Part shown: positions 1 to 11,667 of the stretch, piece by piece | Layout of the letters: each line of letters opens with the position of its first letter | How positions within the stretch are numbered: position 1 is the stretch's first letter | From: Xanthostigma xanthostigma | Lineage: Eukaryota > Arthropoda > Insecta > Raphidioptera > Raphidiidae | Direction of reading: 5' to 3' | Assembly (NCBI GenBank): GCA_963575645.1 | Contig: OY754470.1 | Location: forward strand, 6,580,501-6,644,500 | DNA: 64,000 nt | The notes under the pieces: generated by a model | Database searches by the model: none | Seen by the model: the letters and a program-made list of their open reading frames with translations, nothing else | Told to the model about the DNA's origin: nothing | Made by a program: the position numbers and the translations under genes

Positions 1-572
1 GCTGAGGACATCAGCGTCTTAATAACAGTTCATCAATGTATGTTAAATCTTGCTATACGGTCTTTTCTAATTTTAAATTGTTCTACTTCCGAAACACGCG
101 CCTGACAAATAAAAGACTTTTTTTTAAATGAATTCAGTTTTAAATAAACATTTGTACAATATTTCATCGTAATAAATGGACGAACGGTTATCAAATCCCC
201 TGGGTGACATAAAACTTCCAAACGACTTTATTTACTTCATTCTTTCTCAATTAAATACAAATCAATTTCACGCAGACCTAGAATATTTATTTTCTTTTTA
301 TCCTTTACATACAAGCAGCGTTAGAAATGTTACAATAATTAAATAACAAATGAATGACAAAGACCAGACATGTGCGTACTATATCTAACCAAGTAAAGAG
401 TAAAGAACACTTCGAGGAGAAATTTTCAACAATTGAAGTTCAAATACAAACAAATTCGAAACATTAGAACTTTTAATAAAAAAATATTCAGGTGGTTATG
501 CGACAGAAAAGAGTCTGAAGTCATTTATAACATCTTAATCTAATCCTCAACTAACCAATAACTTTTTAAATA
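1..572. other. A+T-rich non-coding stretch, nothing recognised
   Basis: No open reading frame with recognisable similarity, no terminal repeats and no RNA gene could be seen on either strand. It is probably intergenic or intronic DNA. Confidence 0.5.
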
Positions 573-1147
573 AAAAAATTGGTTGTCTGTAAAGTCGGTT
601 TACGGACGATAGTTTTACGTGATAACGTATTCCGTAATACATAACCTAAACCTCCCAAAATTTGGTTTCAATCCGCTTATCCTTGGTGTCGGAATGATAA
701 GAAATGTCAAAAGTGACGTTTGCAACTGTCAAAGTATTATGTTCTAATAATAATTTGTTATTCCAATACTTAACTTAGAAGTCGTTGCATTTCACAAAAT
801 ACTAATGTCAAAAAATTGAATTAAACATTAGAAATGCAACCGTTTTCATGTTGCATTTATACAGCTATTTTTCTATATAAATTTGTATAAAAAAACTGTT
901 TAGGCAAATTCTGTTATACGAAATCTATGTAAAATGTTCTCCTCTTTCGTTTAAGACTGGTTTCAAATCGATCTGATTTAAATTGAGCGAGAAATTAGCA
1001 AAAAGCACGCACAGGGTCAGGCGGAACGTAACGGTTACGAACGTTAGGATTTAGGAACGTTACACTTTTTCGTGCATGCAGCCGGTGTTTTATCAATTTA
1101 TAAGATTGGTGATTCATCAATTTATAAGACGTTATCACGTCAAAAAA
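573..1147 (+). mobile_element. TIR-type element, 'GGTTGTCTG' family, copy A
   Basis: The left end carries GGTTGTCTGTAAAGTCGG followed by ACGTGATAACGT. The right end carries the inverted counterpart ACGTTATCACGT just before an A run. The same two ends recur at 45321-45731 and 46550-46754 (same orientation) and at 25338-25919 (inverted), with different middles. That shared-ends, variable-middle structure marks a non-autonomous mobile element. No transposase is encoded. The middle of this copy includes a fragment (about 643-690) of the repeat block also found at 26732, 28345, 58335 and 60955. Superfamily not recognised. Confidence 0.7.
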
Positions 1148-1469
1148 ATGTATCATTTGCTTTCTATTATAATTATTATATTCTTTTTTTTTCCTTTTTT
1201 CTTTAATTTTAAATATAATATACTCACTCTCGCGTACGTCCATTTAATCCAACCCTAGCACTGGCAATAGCCAAGTAGGGTTGGAAAATTCCAAATCAAT
1301 CTTTTGTATAGAATGCATTTTTTTTTTCTTTAAGTGGAAAAAATTATTATTATTATTAATAATCGGAGAATCTCGTTACAGATTCTCTTCTGTGCTATAA
1401 TATACAGAATGACCGGTAACTTCTCGTATTCCTCTCGGGAGAAGAAACTATGACTAATTTGGAATGATT

Positions 1470-1625
1470 TAAAGTGGAACATATTATGTAGGAATACTAG
1501 TCATTACCCGCGTTACCTCACGCGATATCAAAAATTTTATTTTTTTACTATAGGTACTATACCAAATGTCAACATTTCGAAGTTGGAATGGTTCCGTCGC
1601 CCAATTGGCTGGAATATTTTTCCTT
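1470..1625 (-). mobile_element. Helitron-like 3' end inside a composite repeat (copy 1)
   Basis: Read on the minus strand the segment ends ACGCGGGTAATGACTAG followed by T, the CTAG|T terminus expected for a Helitron 3' end (here 1497-1500). Outside it, the flank GTGGAACATATTATGTAGG is the same flank seen beside related ends at 55873, 58867 and 60717. The Helitron end and its flank therefore appear to travel as one composite repeat. Confidence 0.6.
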
Positions 1626-1784
1626 GTCTTTACCAAGTTCTCCTTCTCGGAAAACTTCCTGTTTTCCGAGAGCGTTCTCGTGAGAAAACAGCCGTCATCC
1701 CATATTTTACTTGACTTTGCGTTAAGTGAATTTTCTCTTCTCAATGACAGCGGAGACAGGAGCAAATGGGTGATGGACGTTTAA

Positions 1785-1985
1785 CATGATTATAAAGCAA
1801 TCAGTATGCCATCAATGGTTGGCAGCCAGCGGAGCACGCAACACACGCACAATGCACTGCGGCGACGCCTGCTGACAGCAGACAGTGATGCAACACGCAC
1901 CTTGATCTGTTGACGACGTCTGTAAGAGCGTGATCGACGCAAGGCGTTGTTTTCCGAAACACACCGGTGATTAAAAGACATATTT
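1785..1985. other. G+C-richer island, unidentified
   Basis: This stretch is clearly richer in G+C and CpG than its surroundings. The longest minus-strand frame (63 codons) is arginine- and serine-rich and matches no family I recognise. It could be a non-coding exon, a regulatory island or an old repeat. Confidence 0.25.
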
Positions 1986-2030
1986 TACCACTTACTGTTA
2001 AAAATATGCATGCATGTTTTCAATAATAAA

Positions 2031-2925
2031 TTATGCCCATATTCACCGAACAATATTAAAGATTGAAGTTATTAATCTTGGAACAAATTTATTCGTTAGC
2101 ATAAAAATTACTTTCAATTAACCAAGCAAATTATCAGGTAGAAAAGTTAAATATACACTGTACTATACTCCTTGCTCTTTTTGTTGAATATGTTGACGTT
2201 CACCCAAGAATCCAACCGATGGCATTAGTGTAAACGTCAAAAAAAATTTCACAAAATAATAATGTTTTATCCTAACCCGATTTCACACAAAACTCTAAAT
2301 AATGTTTTACAATTAACACTTCACACAGGTTAATAAACAACACATAAATAAAAACACAAGAGCAAACTGTAGATATAATACTCCACGTTTATAGGTTAGG
2401 TATTTCTATGTGGCGGCCAATATTATTTTATCAGACGAATAAATTTTTATATCTTGGAAGAAAAATAGAATAGATTTATACTGCAGCATGTATTTATAGT
2501 TTTTAAATTTTATGTATATTGTGTACTCCGCTTTATTGTAATTGATCAATATTTTGTAACATTAGTAATTATTACATATAATAATTCAAGTAAAGGACGC
2601 CAGTTAAATTCTTAAATTAAAAATTAAAAAAGAATATTATTTTTATAAAATTCACTTTTTACTGGTCCGGCGTCAAATAAAGTTATATTCTAAATTCGTA
2701 ATCATTCTTTTTGTATAATATAAATTGATTTGTAAATGGCATGTTTTAATTAAAATTCTCAAAATGTAATTTATTGTTTTTTTATTTAATTTAAAGTGGC
2801 TAATAACGCCACAATACCTGCAGTAAAGATAATTATGTTTGGTGAATTGAATTATTTATTCGGAGGAATGAAACATATGAACCGAATAAATAACTATACT
2901 TATACGTTCGGTGAATATGGCCATA
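2031..2925. mobile_element. Putative TIR element of about 895 bp
   Basis: The ends are inverted repeats of about 21 bp with one mismatch. The left end reads ATGCCCATATTCACCGAAC and the right end GTTCGGTGAATATGGCCAT. No target-site duplication is evident and there is no coding potential. A small hairpin (ATTTATTCGG / CCGAATAAAT) sits near the right end. Only one copy was noticed in this window. Confidence 0.5.
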
Positions 2926-3556
2926 AAAAACTATAAATGAATAAATAAGTATCGATTTTCAGTCTCATTCATTAATGTTGCGTTTATAATTAACATTTTT
3001 TGCGCTAATAAACGTGAATTTTTAAAACGAATAAAAAAACATAATCTGCCACGTTCACAGATCAGATAATGTGTACAGATCCGAGGTGATGTGATATGTA
3101 TTATGTGAATACAGTTGTATTATACGGGTCTCTCTGATGGTAGGCCGTGTTAAAACCACAGTCCATATATGGACCGTCACGATAATATTAAAATATGTAC
3201 ATATAATATCACTATATGTGATCCGACCGCAGCCCATTGCCTCTCACTGTATACAGACTGTTTTATAATAACCGGTTTTTGCACACGGATCCCACTAATT
3301 CACTCGCTATAATGTCTGCTTGACGGAAACGCGCCAGTGATAGAAACACCGTAAGGCGTAAATGAGGATATTGTAGGTTAGGCGGACTGTCAGATATAGT
3401 TCACAAGCATGACGTACGATGGCACCACTTTCGCTTATTTCACGTTACTTTTATTCTGCGCAAGCGCGACTTTCATTTTCCATTGCTGGTATGCAATCAG
3501 CAACTTTCGTCTTCGAAAACAAGCCTAAACGAGTTACTTTCAATATTATTTACGTA

Positions 3557-4228
3557 CTAGAGTGACCTGTGCGAATTATTCGCACTAAATAAGTATACCT
3601 AATAATTATCAATAAATAAAATTATCGACCAATTTTTCAGACAATATATTAACAAACAATATAAAATTAATACATTATTGTTTGTTAATATATTGTCTGA
3701 AAAGTTGGTCGATAATTTTATTTATTGAAGAGTTCTAATCAGACGTTAATCAAAGATTTGTATAATAATTATCACTTTACAAAATTATTTTTTAAATATG
3801 ATTGCAGGTATTCAATTCGTTTCTAATTTTGCACACTGCTTATAACGTTATTTTTTTTGTTGTATTACAATATGAAGCTCAGATGACAGATCGAAGAAAT
3901 ATTTTACTAAAATTGTCATATAGAGGCGCAAGTAGCAAAAGCGTTGAGCTAAGCCGTCAGATGGCATCATGCAGCATTTCTGTGACATTGTTCAGCGTTG
4001 CTCGTTGTTTCAAAATTAGAGCCGTCAGATGGCAGACGTTGTTCGGCGTTGCTGTATTTTAATTAATTTACAAAAACAAAAGCAATAATAAATTTTTTAT
4101 TTGTCGATGTCAGTAGAGCAAGCAATTATCTGTAAAATGATATAAGTATAATTTATGTGGAGAAATTGTGAGGTTTTTTCTAAAAAGGGAGGCAAACATC
4201 TTTGACCTTAGCGTATTAATATATATGA
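3557..4228 (-). mobile_element. Non-autonomous Helitron, family 1, copy 1
   Basis: Minus-strand 5' end is TCATATATATTAATACGC. The 3' end is an 18-bp palindrome (GTGCGAAT/ATTCGCAC core) followed about 9 bp later by CTAG and a host T. That hairpin plus CTRR-type end is the classic Helitron terminus. Three further copies occur at 15750-16224, 16705-17162 and 20775-21366. Inside is a degenerate array of a roughly 30-bp motif around GCCGTCAGATGGCAG. No Rep/helicase coding is present. This copy is split by a Penelope-like insertion at 3611-3760. Confidence 0.85.
3611..3760. mobile_element. Penelope-like element end, inverted pair, nested in Helitron
   Basis: Arms of about 45 bp (AAATTATCGACCAATTTTTC and complement) form a large inverted repeat, followed by GAAGAGTTCTAATCAGACG. 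The same tail occurs at 29273-29400 and downstream of the GIY-YIG pseudogene at 62945-63035, which ties this fragment to the Penelope-like family. The flanks repeat ATAATTATC on both sides, consistent with a target-site duplication inside the Helitron. Confidence 0.65.
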
Positions 4229-4776
4229 TATTTCATGACAGAAAAAAAATATTAGCCTAAGTCTATTTTTGAGGACAAGTTTACAATGAACATTCTGTAT
4301 GTTGTATGTGTCCGTTTATTATTTTATTAGGTTGTTTGCCTGCAAAGTGCAGGCAAATAAAAATATAAAAAAAAATTATGACGTAACGAGTACTAAAAAA
4401 ATGTTATAACAAATGTGCGATTACGGCCGTTCCTTTTTAAGGGCGTTTTCTCAAAAACTGTAAAATACATCAATAATTCTGACAACACATTACCATTATT
4501 CAGCGTTATCTCTCTCCCTATTGTATATATTTGAAGCTATAGAAACTTCGAATAAAAAGCATTTGAAAGACAAGATATAATCATATACTATACAAAAAAA
4601 TAATTCACGCGGATGTTTAACTATATTTTTGTATAAATTCATGATATTGTTGGCTCGTAGGCTCGACAAAGATAGAATATGTCACACTTATTTCTTTCAA
4701 GTTCTTAATGGTGTTAATGTTAAAATAAGTTTTTTTTTTTAGATGAGTTTAGTTACAGTTAGTAATTATTATAATA
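4229..4776. other. Non-coding spacer, nothing recognised
   Basis: A+T-rich sequence between two Helitron copies. No frame longer than about 40 codons with recognisable content, no RNA gene and no terminal repeats were seen. Confidence 0.45.
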
Positions 4777-5490
4777 CTAGCGGCCCTGTACGTGCTTCGC
4801 TACGTATAAAGTGAAATAATAAAACAATTTAATTGGAACATCTATCTATCTATCTATCTATTTTATTAATTGCTAGCTATTTTAAAATATACATGGGCGT
4901 ATATGTGTGTATGTCGAGCACTCTGGCTGCGCCGTCGTGCTCGAAAAAAAATAGCGTAAAGTATTCGTGGATAACTGGTCTTTAAAACACTTGCTCTATT
5001 TCGAGCACTCCGGCGGCGCCGTCGTGCCGAGCACTTTTAAACGATATTCAGTTTTTTTACATCCTCGATCTAGATATATGGTTGTTAAGTTCATTGCGCC
5101 ATCTATTGAATATTCCCTCAATCCAGTCAACAGGTATTGCCATCTTATATGGTTGTTAAGTTCGTTGCGCCATCTATTGAATATTCACTCAATCCAGTCA
5201 ACAGGTATTGCCATCTTATATGGTTGTTAAGTTCGTTGCGCCATCTATTGAATATTCACTCAATCCAGTCAACAGGTTCGCCATCTTATATGGTTGTATT
5301 ATGACTGTCAAGGAATAGACAAATAATTTGCAATAAAATAATATTGCGACTATAAATTGAAATGTAAGCTATCCTATCTTTCAAGTTGGGTCGAATTGCA
5401 CACGGTGTGCAAATCAAATTTAAAATCGGTTCAGTAGTTTAGGAGTTCATCGCGGACAAACATGTGACACGTAATTTTTATATATTAAGA
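4777..5490 (-). mobile_element. Non-autonomous Helitron, family 2
   Basis: Minus-strand 5' end is TCTTAATATATAAAAATTAC, 3' end is GCACGTACAGGGCCGCTAG followed by T. The host junctions fit the A|T insertion rule of Helitrons. It carries a (TATC)n microsatellite near 4841-4862 and a three-unit tandem array (5078-5290) in its middle. No protein is encoded. Its 5' terminus directly abuts the palindrome at 5491. Confidence 0.8.
5078..5290. repeat. Tandem repeat, about 70-bp unit x3
   Basis: Three near-identical copies of a unit starting GGTTGTTAAGTTC and containing GCGCCATCTATTGAATATTC. It lies inside the family 2 Helitron. Confidence 0.85.
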
Positions 5491-5596
5491 TATTACAGAG
5501 TAGTTACTGTTTGCTACAATTTTTTTTCTATGTTGATAGCGTTGTAACAATGGGTGTTTCTTAACAATTGTAGCAAACAGTAACTACTCTGTAATA
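5491..5596. repeat. Inverted repeat (foldback) with about 35-bp arms
   Basis: The left arm TTACAGAGTAGTTACTGT and following TTGCTACAATT are matched on the right by AATTGTAGCAA and ACAGTAACTACTCTGTAA. The loop is about 40 bp. It begins exactly where the Helitron at 4777-5490 ends, so one may have inserted at the border of the other. Confidence 0.75.
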
Positions 5597-5628
5597 TGTT
5601 AAAATAAGTGTCGTTAAACGTTTTTTAC

Positions 5629-5672
5629 TGGCGTTTTTTTGTCACATTGTCAATGTGACAAAAAAACGCCAA
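5629..5672. repeat. Near-perfect hairpin
   Basis: TGGCGTTTTTTTGTCACATT is followed after two or three bases by its complement. Arms are about 20 bp with almost no loop. Confidence 0.85.
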
Positions 5673-6231
5673 TATTTTCTGACACAAAATTTGGCCATAT
5701 ATCAGGGAGCTATGTGAGATTTGCTGTATAGTAAAAAGCACAAAAAAATATTAAACCAAAAAAATAAAAAAAATTAATGATCTATAGGTAATTATCAAGG
5801 TTTAAGTAGGTAGTGCATTGGTTCCATACGGTTCGGTTTTAAAAACTTCTGTTATTTTGAAATCGTTAGGAATATATTTTACTCGAAAACAAAGTGCATT
5901 TTTTGACAGTACAGTTGATGTACATAAATCAAAGACACCGATGATTGATGGATAGGTTAATATAACACAGGGAGGCTAAAAAGCTTTTTCATTAATTTAG
6001 TAAAACTTTAAAAATCAATAATTATAATAGAATCGACCTAACTTTCCAAACACATAAATATAACTAAATCGTGTAAATATTTAATTACTTGACAAATCGC
6101 CTTTTTTTACATATAAAGTAAGCAAATAAAGCTTTTAAACACATATCCACATAATATTTGTGGCAACAAGACCAATTGGCTTATGTCGAATTTTAAATAA
6201 AGAAAAGGAAATAACGTTAACTGTTCGTTAA
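5673..6231. other. Non-coding spacer, nothing recognised
   Basis: A+T-rich; no coding potential, RNA gene or terminal repeat was recognised. Confidence 0.45.
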
Positions 6232-6526
6232 CAGTTCAAATATAAACACAGAGCAAAAAGTGTCCGTTGTCTGACTCTGAGCAGAATGACGCCGTGTTGG
6301 TTTGTGGGCGTTTGTTCATGTCGTCCACGTGACAAGATAGTGTTGCCTGATTGGTCCTTGCTCAGAGCAAGCAGAGAACCTAGCAAGAAAAATAGCCCCT
6401 GTTCTAATTTTAAAATCTATCTTGTGAGCTAGCAGGCGAGCCCGCAGTGACGTCATTTCCAGTCTCGTACCTAGCCTACCGGCCAGCAGATTCCAAGCAG
6501 TGTTTCCAGTCTTGTGTGCAGCGGCC
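6232..6526 (+). mobile_element. MITE with GGCCGCTG-type ends, copy 1 (5' truncated)
   Basis: Matches the right two-thirds of the complete copy at 13261-13694. It shares GTTCAAATATAAACACA, the TGACTCTGAGCAGAATGACG segment and the terminal CAGCGGCC. TTAA follows the right end (6527-6530). The left terminus is missing. No coding capacity. Confidence 0.75.
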
Positions 6527-6537
6527 TTAAGTAGCTA

Positions 6538-6817
6538 TAATGCGCGCCACGAATCTAAAAGGCTCGGAAGTTAGATAATAGATACGAATGCGGGCTTGCG
6601 CGACAAAACTAAAATAGCAATAACAACTTGACAATAGCGTACTCGACTGTACATTAAAGCAGGAAAGCGACAATTGTGGCAAAGGCAACGAGCGATCAGG
6701 GCCAATCACCGACGAGCGCACGTTCCGTGCAGGTATCTGGGAAGTGGCTCTAAAATGCGCCTATGCGACGCTGTTTGTGACTAAATTCCGAACCTTTTAG
6801 ATCCGTGGCGCGTATTA
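6538..6817. mobile_element. TA-flanked TIR MITE, copy 1
   Basis: The ends TAATGCGCGCCACGAATC and GATCCGTGGCGCGTATTA form inverted repeats extending into CTAAAAGG / CCTTTTAG. TA dinucleotides lie immediately outside both ends, as expected for Tc1/mariner-type insertion. A second, longer copy lies at 9249-9569. Non-coding. Confidence 0.8.
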
Positions 6818-7379
6818 TACATTTAGATTTTAGTTAGAGCAACTGGGAGTTTATTAAGATTTAAAATTGACGTTTATAAGAAAATGTTCAAAAATGTTAG
6901 ATATAATTGTAGGATAGATAAATCGTTATTAATTTTATTTTTGTCAAAAATTTGACATAAGTCAGTCTGCCTCGTGCCGGCTTATGTATAAAAGAAAAAA
7001 AAAAGTGCAGCTGCCGGAATTCCGATAATTATTAAAAAGTTAATTAAAATTTCTCGATTATACACGGCAAATAAAAAATATAAACATAAAAAGATTTAAA
7101 ATAAAATTATATAAGAGCGGAATATTATAAAAACGTGAAAAACCACCGACTGGCTATCATACCATTAAAATATGTTTTATTGTGCCATCAAAATTTGCTT
7201 TCAAGTTTCAATTAAAAATATTAATTAATTATTTAATAGCCCACTGACTTAAGATGTAGTATTATTATTTATTGAAGACTTTTTTACGATTTTATTTTGA
7301 TTTTGTTTTTTATCCTCCGGTGTTTTTATATCTTTTAATTAAAATAACTCTTTATTTCTTCAAAAATCACTGCTTTATA

Positions 7380-7680
7380 CCAATAACGTAAGAATTGCAA
7401 ATTCTATCCTTTGTCGCTACATGATACTAAAACAGTTTTTTTTTCTGTTTGCTTCTGAACTAATAGCTTTCAGCAAATTTTGTCAGATGTCGCTACATGT
7501 TACTAAAACTGTTTTTACATAACACCGTAATTTTGTACAAAATATTTAATAAAAAACTGTCCTATAGCGTAAATCGGACCAAGCAAGACACATTTACAAA
7601 ATTTAATTAAAATTGGTTCGGTGGTTTCGGAGATTAGCGCGGACGAACATTGTGATAAGTGCAATTTTTATATATATAGA
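7380..7680 (-). mobile_element. Helitron family 2-like 5' portion
   Basis: The minus strand starts TCTATATATATAAAAATTGC, then GTCCGCGCTAATCTCCGAAAC, the usual 5' layout of this family. The interior contains the TGTCGCTACATG / AGCTATTAGTTCAGA-type units that form the big array at 39283-40065. The other terminus was not identified, so the left coordinate is approximate. Confidence 0.6.
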
Positions 7681-7685
7681 TTATG

Positions 7686-8171
7686 AAATAATAGTATATT
7701 GTGCGACTAGTGAGAGAAGGAGAAGATTCCATGAGCGTGAAATTTGCCGCACGAGCGTAGCAAGTATTTTCCTTCGATCAATGGTCGCACATAATACTTT
7801 ATTCAACTAGCAGGAGTAATATGTAATCGGGGCCCTGATAAAAGAGGGAAAAATAATAAATCACTTCATTGATTGACGTACCCACCGTCAGTGTATAAAC
7901 ACAAGATTGCCATGACTTTCGCTGAATTGCGATGCTGTTTTCATATATACAATACCGCCTACCACGTTCCTATTGGTCCAGAAGCTGCGTGCAGTTTTTT
8001 TTCATTATTTCACGCTTGGGCTTGCTACTGAGTTTCTATTGGCCCAGAAAATTGATTATCACACTGTACGGCTTATTATTAGCACTCTACGCGTCAACAT
8101 GAAGTAATTTATTATTTCTCCCGAATTTAGCAGGGCCCCGAAATTACATATTACTCACGCGTGTTGAATAA
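7686..8171. mobile_element. Foldback element, GGGGCCCTG family, copy 1
   Basis: Two inverted pairs are visible. GTAATATGTAATCGGGGCCC (from 7819) pairs with GGGCCCCGAAATTACATATT near 8130-8155. TGTGCGACTAGTG near 7697 pairs with the TCGCACATAATAC region near 7783. Flanking TATTCAAC / GTTGAATA extends the outer pair. A second copy is at 36078-36529. It is not coding. Confidence 0.7.
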
Positions 8172-8215
8172 ATAAAATTCGCGACCAATTTTTTTCAGAC
8201 TATATATAGATTATG
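8172..8215 (+). mobile_element. Penelope-like terminal fragment
   Basis: A short piece around GCGACCAATTTTTTTCAGAC followed by TATATAGA resembles the ends at 3611-3760 and 62945-62990. Too short to say more. Confidence 0.4.
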
Positions 8216-8359
8216 TTTAGAGGGCTTTGTGAATTACAAGAAGTAGCACTTTAGGCCTATATTTTCGAAACCAAATTTACACTCCTCTCTCATTTAAATC
8301 TATGACTTTTTTGGCTTTTTTAGGCTATTATCCGTGAAACGAATCCGAGAATACGACTG

Positions 8360-8640
8360 TACTATAGTTCAGACATAACGTCTGAATTTTTTATACATGA
8401 ATGATGAAGTCTTGGTAGCTTTTGAAACTAGATGAAACGTAGAATTGAGGGGTAGTAGAGTATAGACGTTGTTTCTGAATTGAAGCGGGGCGACGCCTCC
8501 GACGCACGTCGCGGTCGTACAGTTAATGCGTCGCTTTGTTAAACATGTCGTTGTCGTTATCTTTACATCTGAGACGCCGCACAACACGCGAACGCCACCG
8601 CCGATGGCTCACCTAGCCTAACTTACGCAAGGCTAATTTT
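8360..8640. other. G+C-richer island, unidentified
   Basis: CpG-rich stretch unlike its surroundings. A 72-codon minus-strand frame crosses it, but its content resembles no family I know. A (TC)n microsatellite follows at about 8641-8665. A non-coding exon or promoter region is possible. Confidence 0.25.
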
Positions 8641-9248
8641 CTCTCTCTATCTCTCTCTCTCTCAATTACATACCAAGGGATGCGACGGATCTCTGTTTTA
8701 CTGACATCTGCACATGCGGATGCGGAAATAACAACAACAATAATATTTTTTACAATTGATATGATTTCCGATTGGCAGGTAATTACTATTTTTATTGGGT
8801 TTTGTTGATATGGAAATCATTGCGTTACAGAAAACCGTACCACATAAAATGCGACATAGACCAGGTGCCCAAGAGAGACTCGCATGCATTTTATGTGGAA
8901 CGATCTTCTAAAATGCATTTCTACAGTAAATTTAGTAGGTTCCCAAAAATAGCTGGGAGATTTCTTTTAAGAATAAATTTGATTGTTGATCAACCTTTAG
9001 AGCTCTTCGAACAATATACGAACTGAACTATTAAAACCAAATCAGAACTGTTTAGAATTGTTTTATTTTAGTACTTAAATCAGTTCGGAGTTTGTGTTCC
9101 GTCCTATCTCTAGAATTACTAGTTCTACACCTGGAATGTTATTTTAACAATGTTATTTTGTCGCAAATACTCTCCTAATTACGGCCATTCTTCGAGTTGC
9201 GGGTTTCAAATATAACAATTCGGGTTCATTAAAAATTGTATTCGTGTA

Positions 9249-9569
9249 TAACGCGCCACGAATCTAAAAGGCTCGGAAGTTAGATGCAAATGCGGGCTTA
9301 CGCTTGTACAGTATGTTGAAAAACTACAAACTCGCAACTCAACAAAACTAAAATAGCAATAACAACTTGACAATAGCGTACTCGACAGTACATTAAAGCA
9401 GGAAAGCGACAAGTGACAAAGGTAACGAGCGATCACGGCCAATCACCGACGAGCGTACGTTCCGTGCAGGTAGCTGGGAAGTGGTGGGAGTATCAACGGC
9501 TCTAAAATGTGCCTTTGCGACGCTGTTTGTGACTAACATCCGAACCTTTTAGATCCGTGACGCGTATTA
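9249..9569. mobile_element. TA-flanked TIR MITE, copy 2
   Basis: Same family as 6538-6817. The ends TAACGCGCCACGAATC and GATCCGTGACGCGTATTA are bounded by TA on both sides. It shares the interior AGCAATAACAACTTGACAAT and carries about 40 extra bases compared with the first copy. Confidence 0.8.
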
Positions 9570-9572
9570 TAA

Positions 9573-11082
9573 CAGTAATTAATGTTATTCATCCTCTCGA
9601 CTTTTCTTCGTGCGAAAACTATTTGAAACAATATTTCTTCGCGTCATCAGACGACCAAATTCAAGCAGTCCTGGAATTTGACCCCAACGCAGTTGTAAGT
9701 GTAACAGTCCTAGTCCTAGCGGACCTGTATTGCCAACAAACGCTTTAGAACTGGCAGAACCAGTTCAAAATTGCAACGAATCCACTTAATATCCCATTCG
9801 ACTGAAAAGATTTCTTCATTTCCATAAAAAATCGAGTTGCAACCTTTGACATCAACAGTTTTCGTGTTGTACAGGATTTTATGATAATTGGACGAGATAT
9901 TCTTGCAGTGCGTTGTGTACAGTCTAAATAATAGGCAACAAATAGAACTGAACGGAAGAAAGACGAGTCTGTTGCCTATTGTTGTCCTGTCAAGACGCCA
10001 ACAATGCGCGCGCCGTATCTATTGTCACCATAAGCAACACTAGTAACAAACACCCAAACACTACATCCCCCTGGCTATATAGGCTGTCGCATTATTCCAC
10101 TATATCATAACTAACACGCCACTGCACATAATACTACTGTATCTGCAGAACAACTTCCTATACCTTCATATATTCACAATAACAATTTTGCCACAATATG
10201 GCGCACTCGTGTAGCGCTTTGATATCAATATCGGATTTAGGCCCTGGATACACTGGGTACAGGACTGATCAATAGACCGTAAAAATGGGAATGATTCTGA
10301 CGACAAACTTTCAGCAGTTTCAAATCTTCTTGGTTTTCGGGCTTGCTTCGTTGCAATGTTAGTCGACGAAAAAACGGTGGCAATTTGCAAATTCGGGCGA
10401 TATTTAGGAATATTTCATTTTACCTGCAGATATCCACTGAACAACTTATAATTTATAATAAGGACACAAATCTTAATGAGTCAATAGTTATATATTTGAC
10501 AATTCTGCTTCATGAATACCAACTTTCCTTATTGGTTCAATAACAGTTAACGATTCAATAATTATTAATAGATTTAACAAGTCTTTATGAATACGGCCCT
10601 AAGAATTAAAAGCGACGAGCGATGAATGATCGCACGCACGCCACTGCGCGCGAGTGTTTTTATCTATTTATGCAGTGTTCGCACGCACCTGTCTACATAA
10701 CAATACATAACATGGAATCGATTAAATATTTATCTCACATTTATATCAGTCAGGCTACACTGGAGAAAATGTACGTACAATAAACGTTATATTATTTACC
10801 TATACCTCCTACATAATAGGTAGTAGGTACCTACTACATTGTAGAGTGTAGACTTTTGTACGTGAATTGCGACCGACATGGGAATTCGATATTCCAATCG
10901 TTTTATTTTTACATATACAATAATTAAACAAAATTAATCAAAAACAAAGTTGTTTTATTAACACGGCTGTGATTCAAATCTATACTATGTTGATTTTTAC
11001 GCGGCGTTACCAGTTATTTCCAGGGCTTTTTTATAGATATTTTCTATTGGGTAGCGAACTATTACCAAATCAAATTTTTACA
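9573..11082. other. Unassigned non-coding region
   Basis: No gene or element recognised. Frames of 60-75 codons occur but show no known domain. A hairpin around AATAGGCAACA / TGTTGCCTATT lies at about 9929-9981. A CpG-richer patch with short GCGCGC runs lies near 10000-10030 and another at 10615-10690. Confidence 0.4.
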
Positions 11083-11667
11083 TCCTAACTAATATTATAA
11101 ATGCGAATGTGAGTTTTTTTGTTTGTTACGCTTTCAGGCGTAAACCGCTGAACAGATTTCGATAAAATTTGGCAAGGAGGTAGATTGCATCCCGAGGAAG
11201 GACATAGGGTATCTTTTGTCTCAAAAAAAACCTGAAGGGAGTGAAATAGGGGATGAAATTGTTGTTTGTTTGTTACGACTTCACGCGTAAACCGCTGAAC
11301 AGATTTCGATATTATTTGGCAAGGAGACACATTGCATCCCGAGGAAGGACATAAGGTACCTTTTGTCATAAAGAAACCTGAAGGGAGTGAATTAGGGGAT
11401 GAAAGTTTGTATGGGAAACCCATCATTTCTGAAAGTTAGGGATATAAAAATTCATATTTAGGCTTTTGGTAAGAAATAAACGATTACGTATTTCAGCGTT
11501 TCTGCAAAATCATCCCTCAAGAGGTTAAAATAGGGAATGATTTTAAAATTCAAACGTAATATATATAACACGCAAAAACTGTTGGCGAAAACATCAAAAT
11601 GTATACCTGTACATTGTTTTTTTAAAGTTTCATCTCAATCGCGTGCGGAGCCGCGGGTAGCAGCTAG
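11083..11667 (+). mobile_element. Non-autonomous Helitron with internal duplication
   Basis: Starts TCCTAACTAATATTATAAAT and ends GAGCCGCGGGTAGCAGCTAG followed by T, a TC...CTAG layout widespread in insect Helitrons. The first half holds two direct copies (about 11120-11260 and 11270-11420) of a segment containing AAACCGCTGAACAGATTTCG and TGCATCCCGAGGAAGGACAT. The 113-codon frame across them on the minus strand simply reads the duplication and is not a gene. Confidence 0.8.

Noticed and set aside
3802-4062. 86-codon plus-strand frame
   Set aside because: Lies inside a Helitron copy; the equivalent frame is broken in the other three copies.
11085-11426. 113-codon minus-strand frame with internal repetition
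   Set aside because: Reads the direct duplication inside a Helitron; no family similarity.
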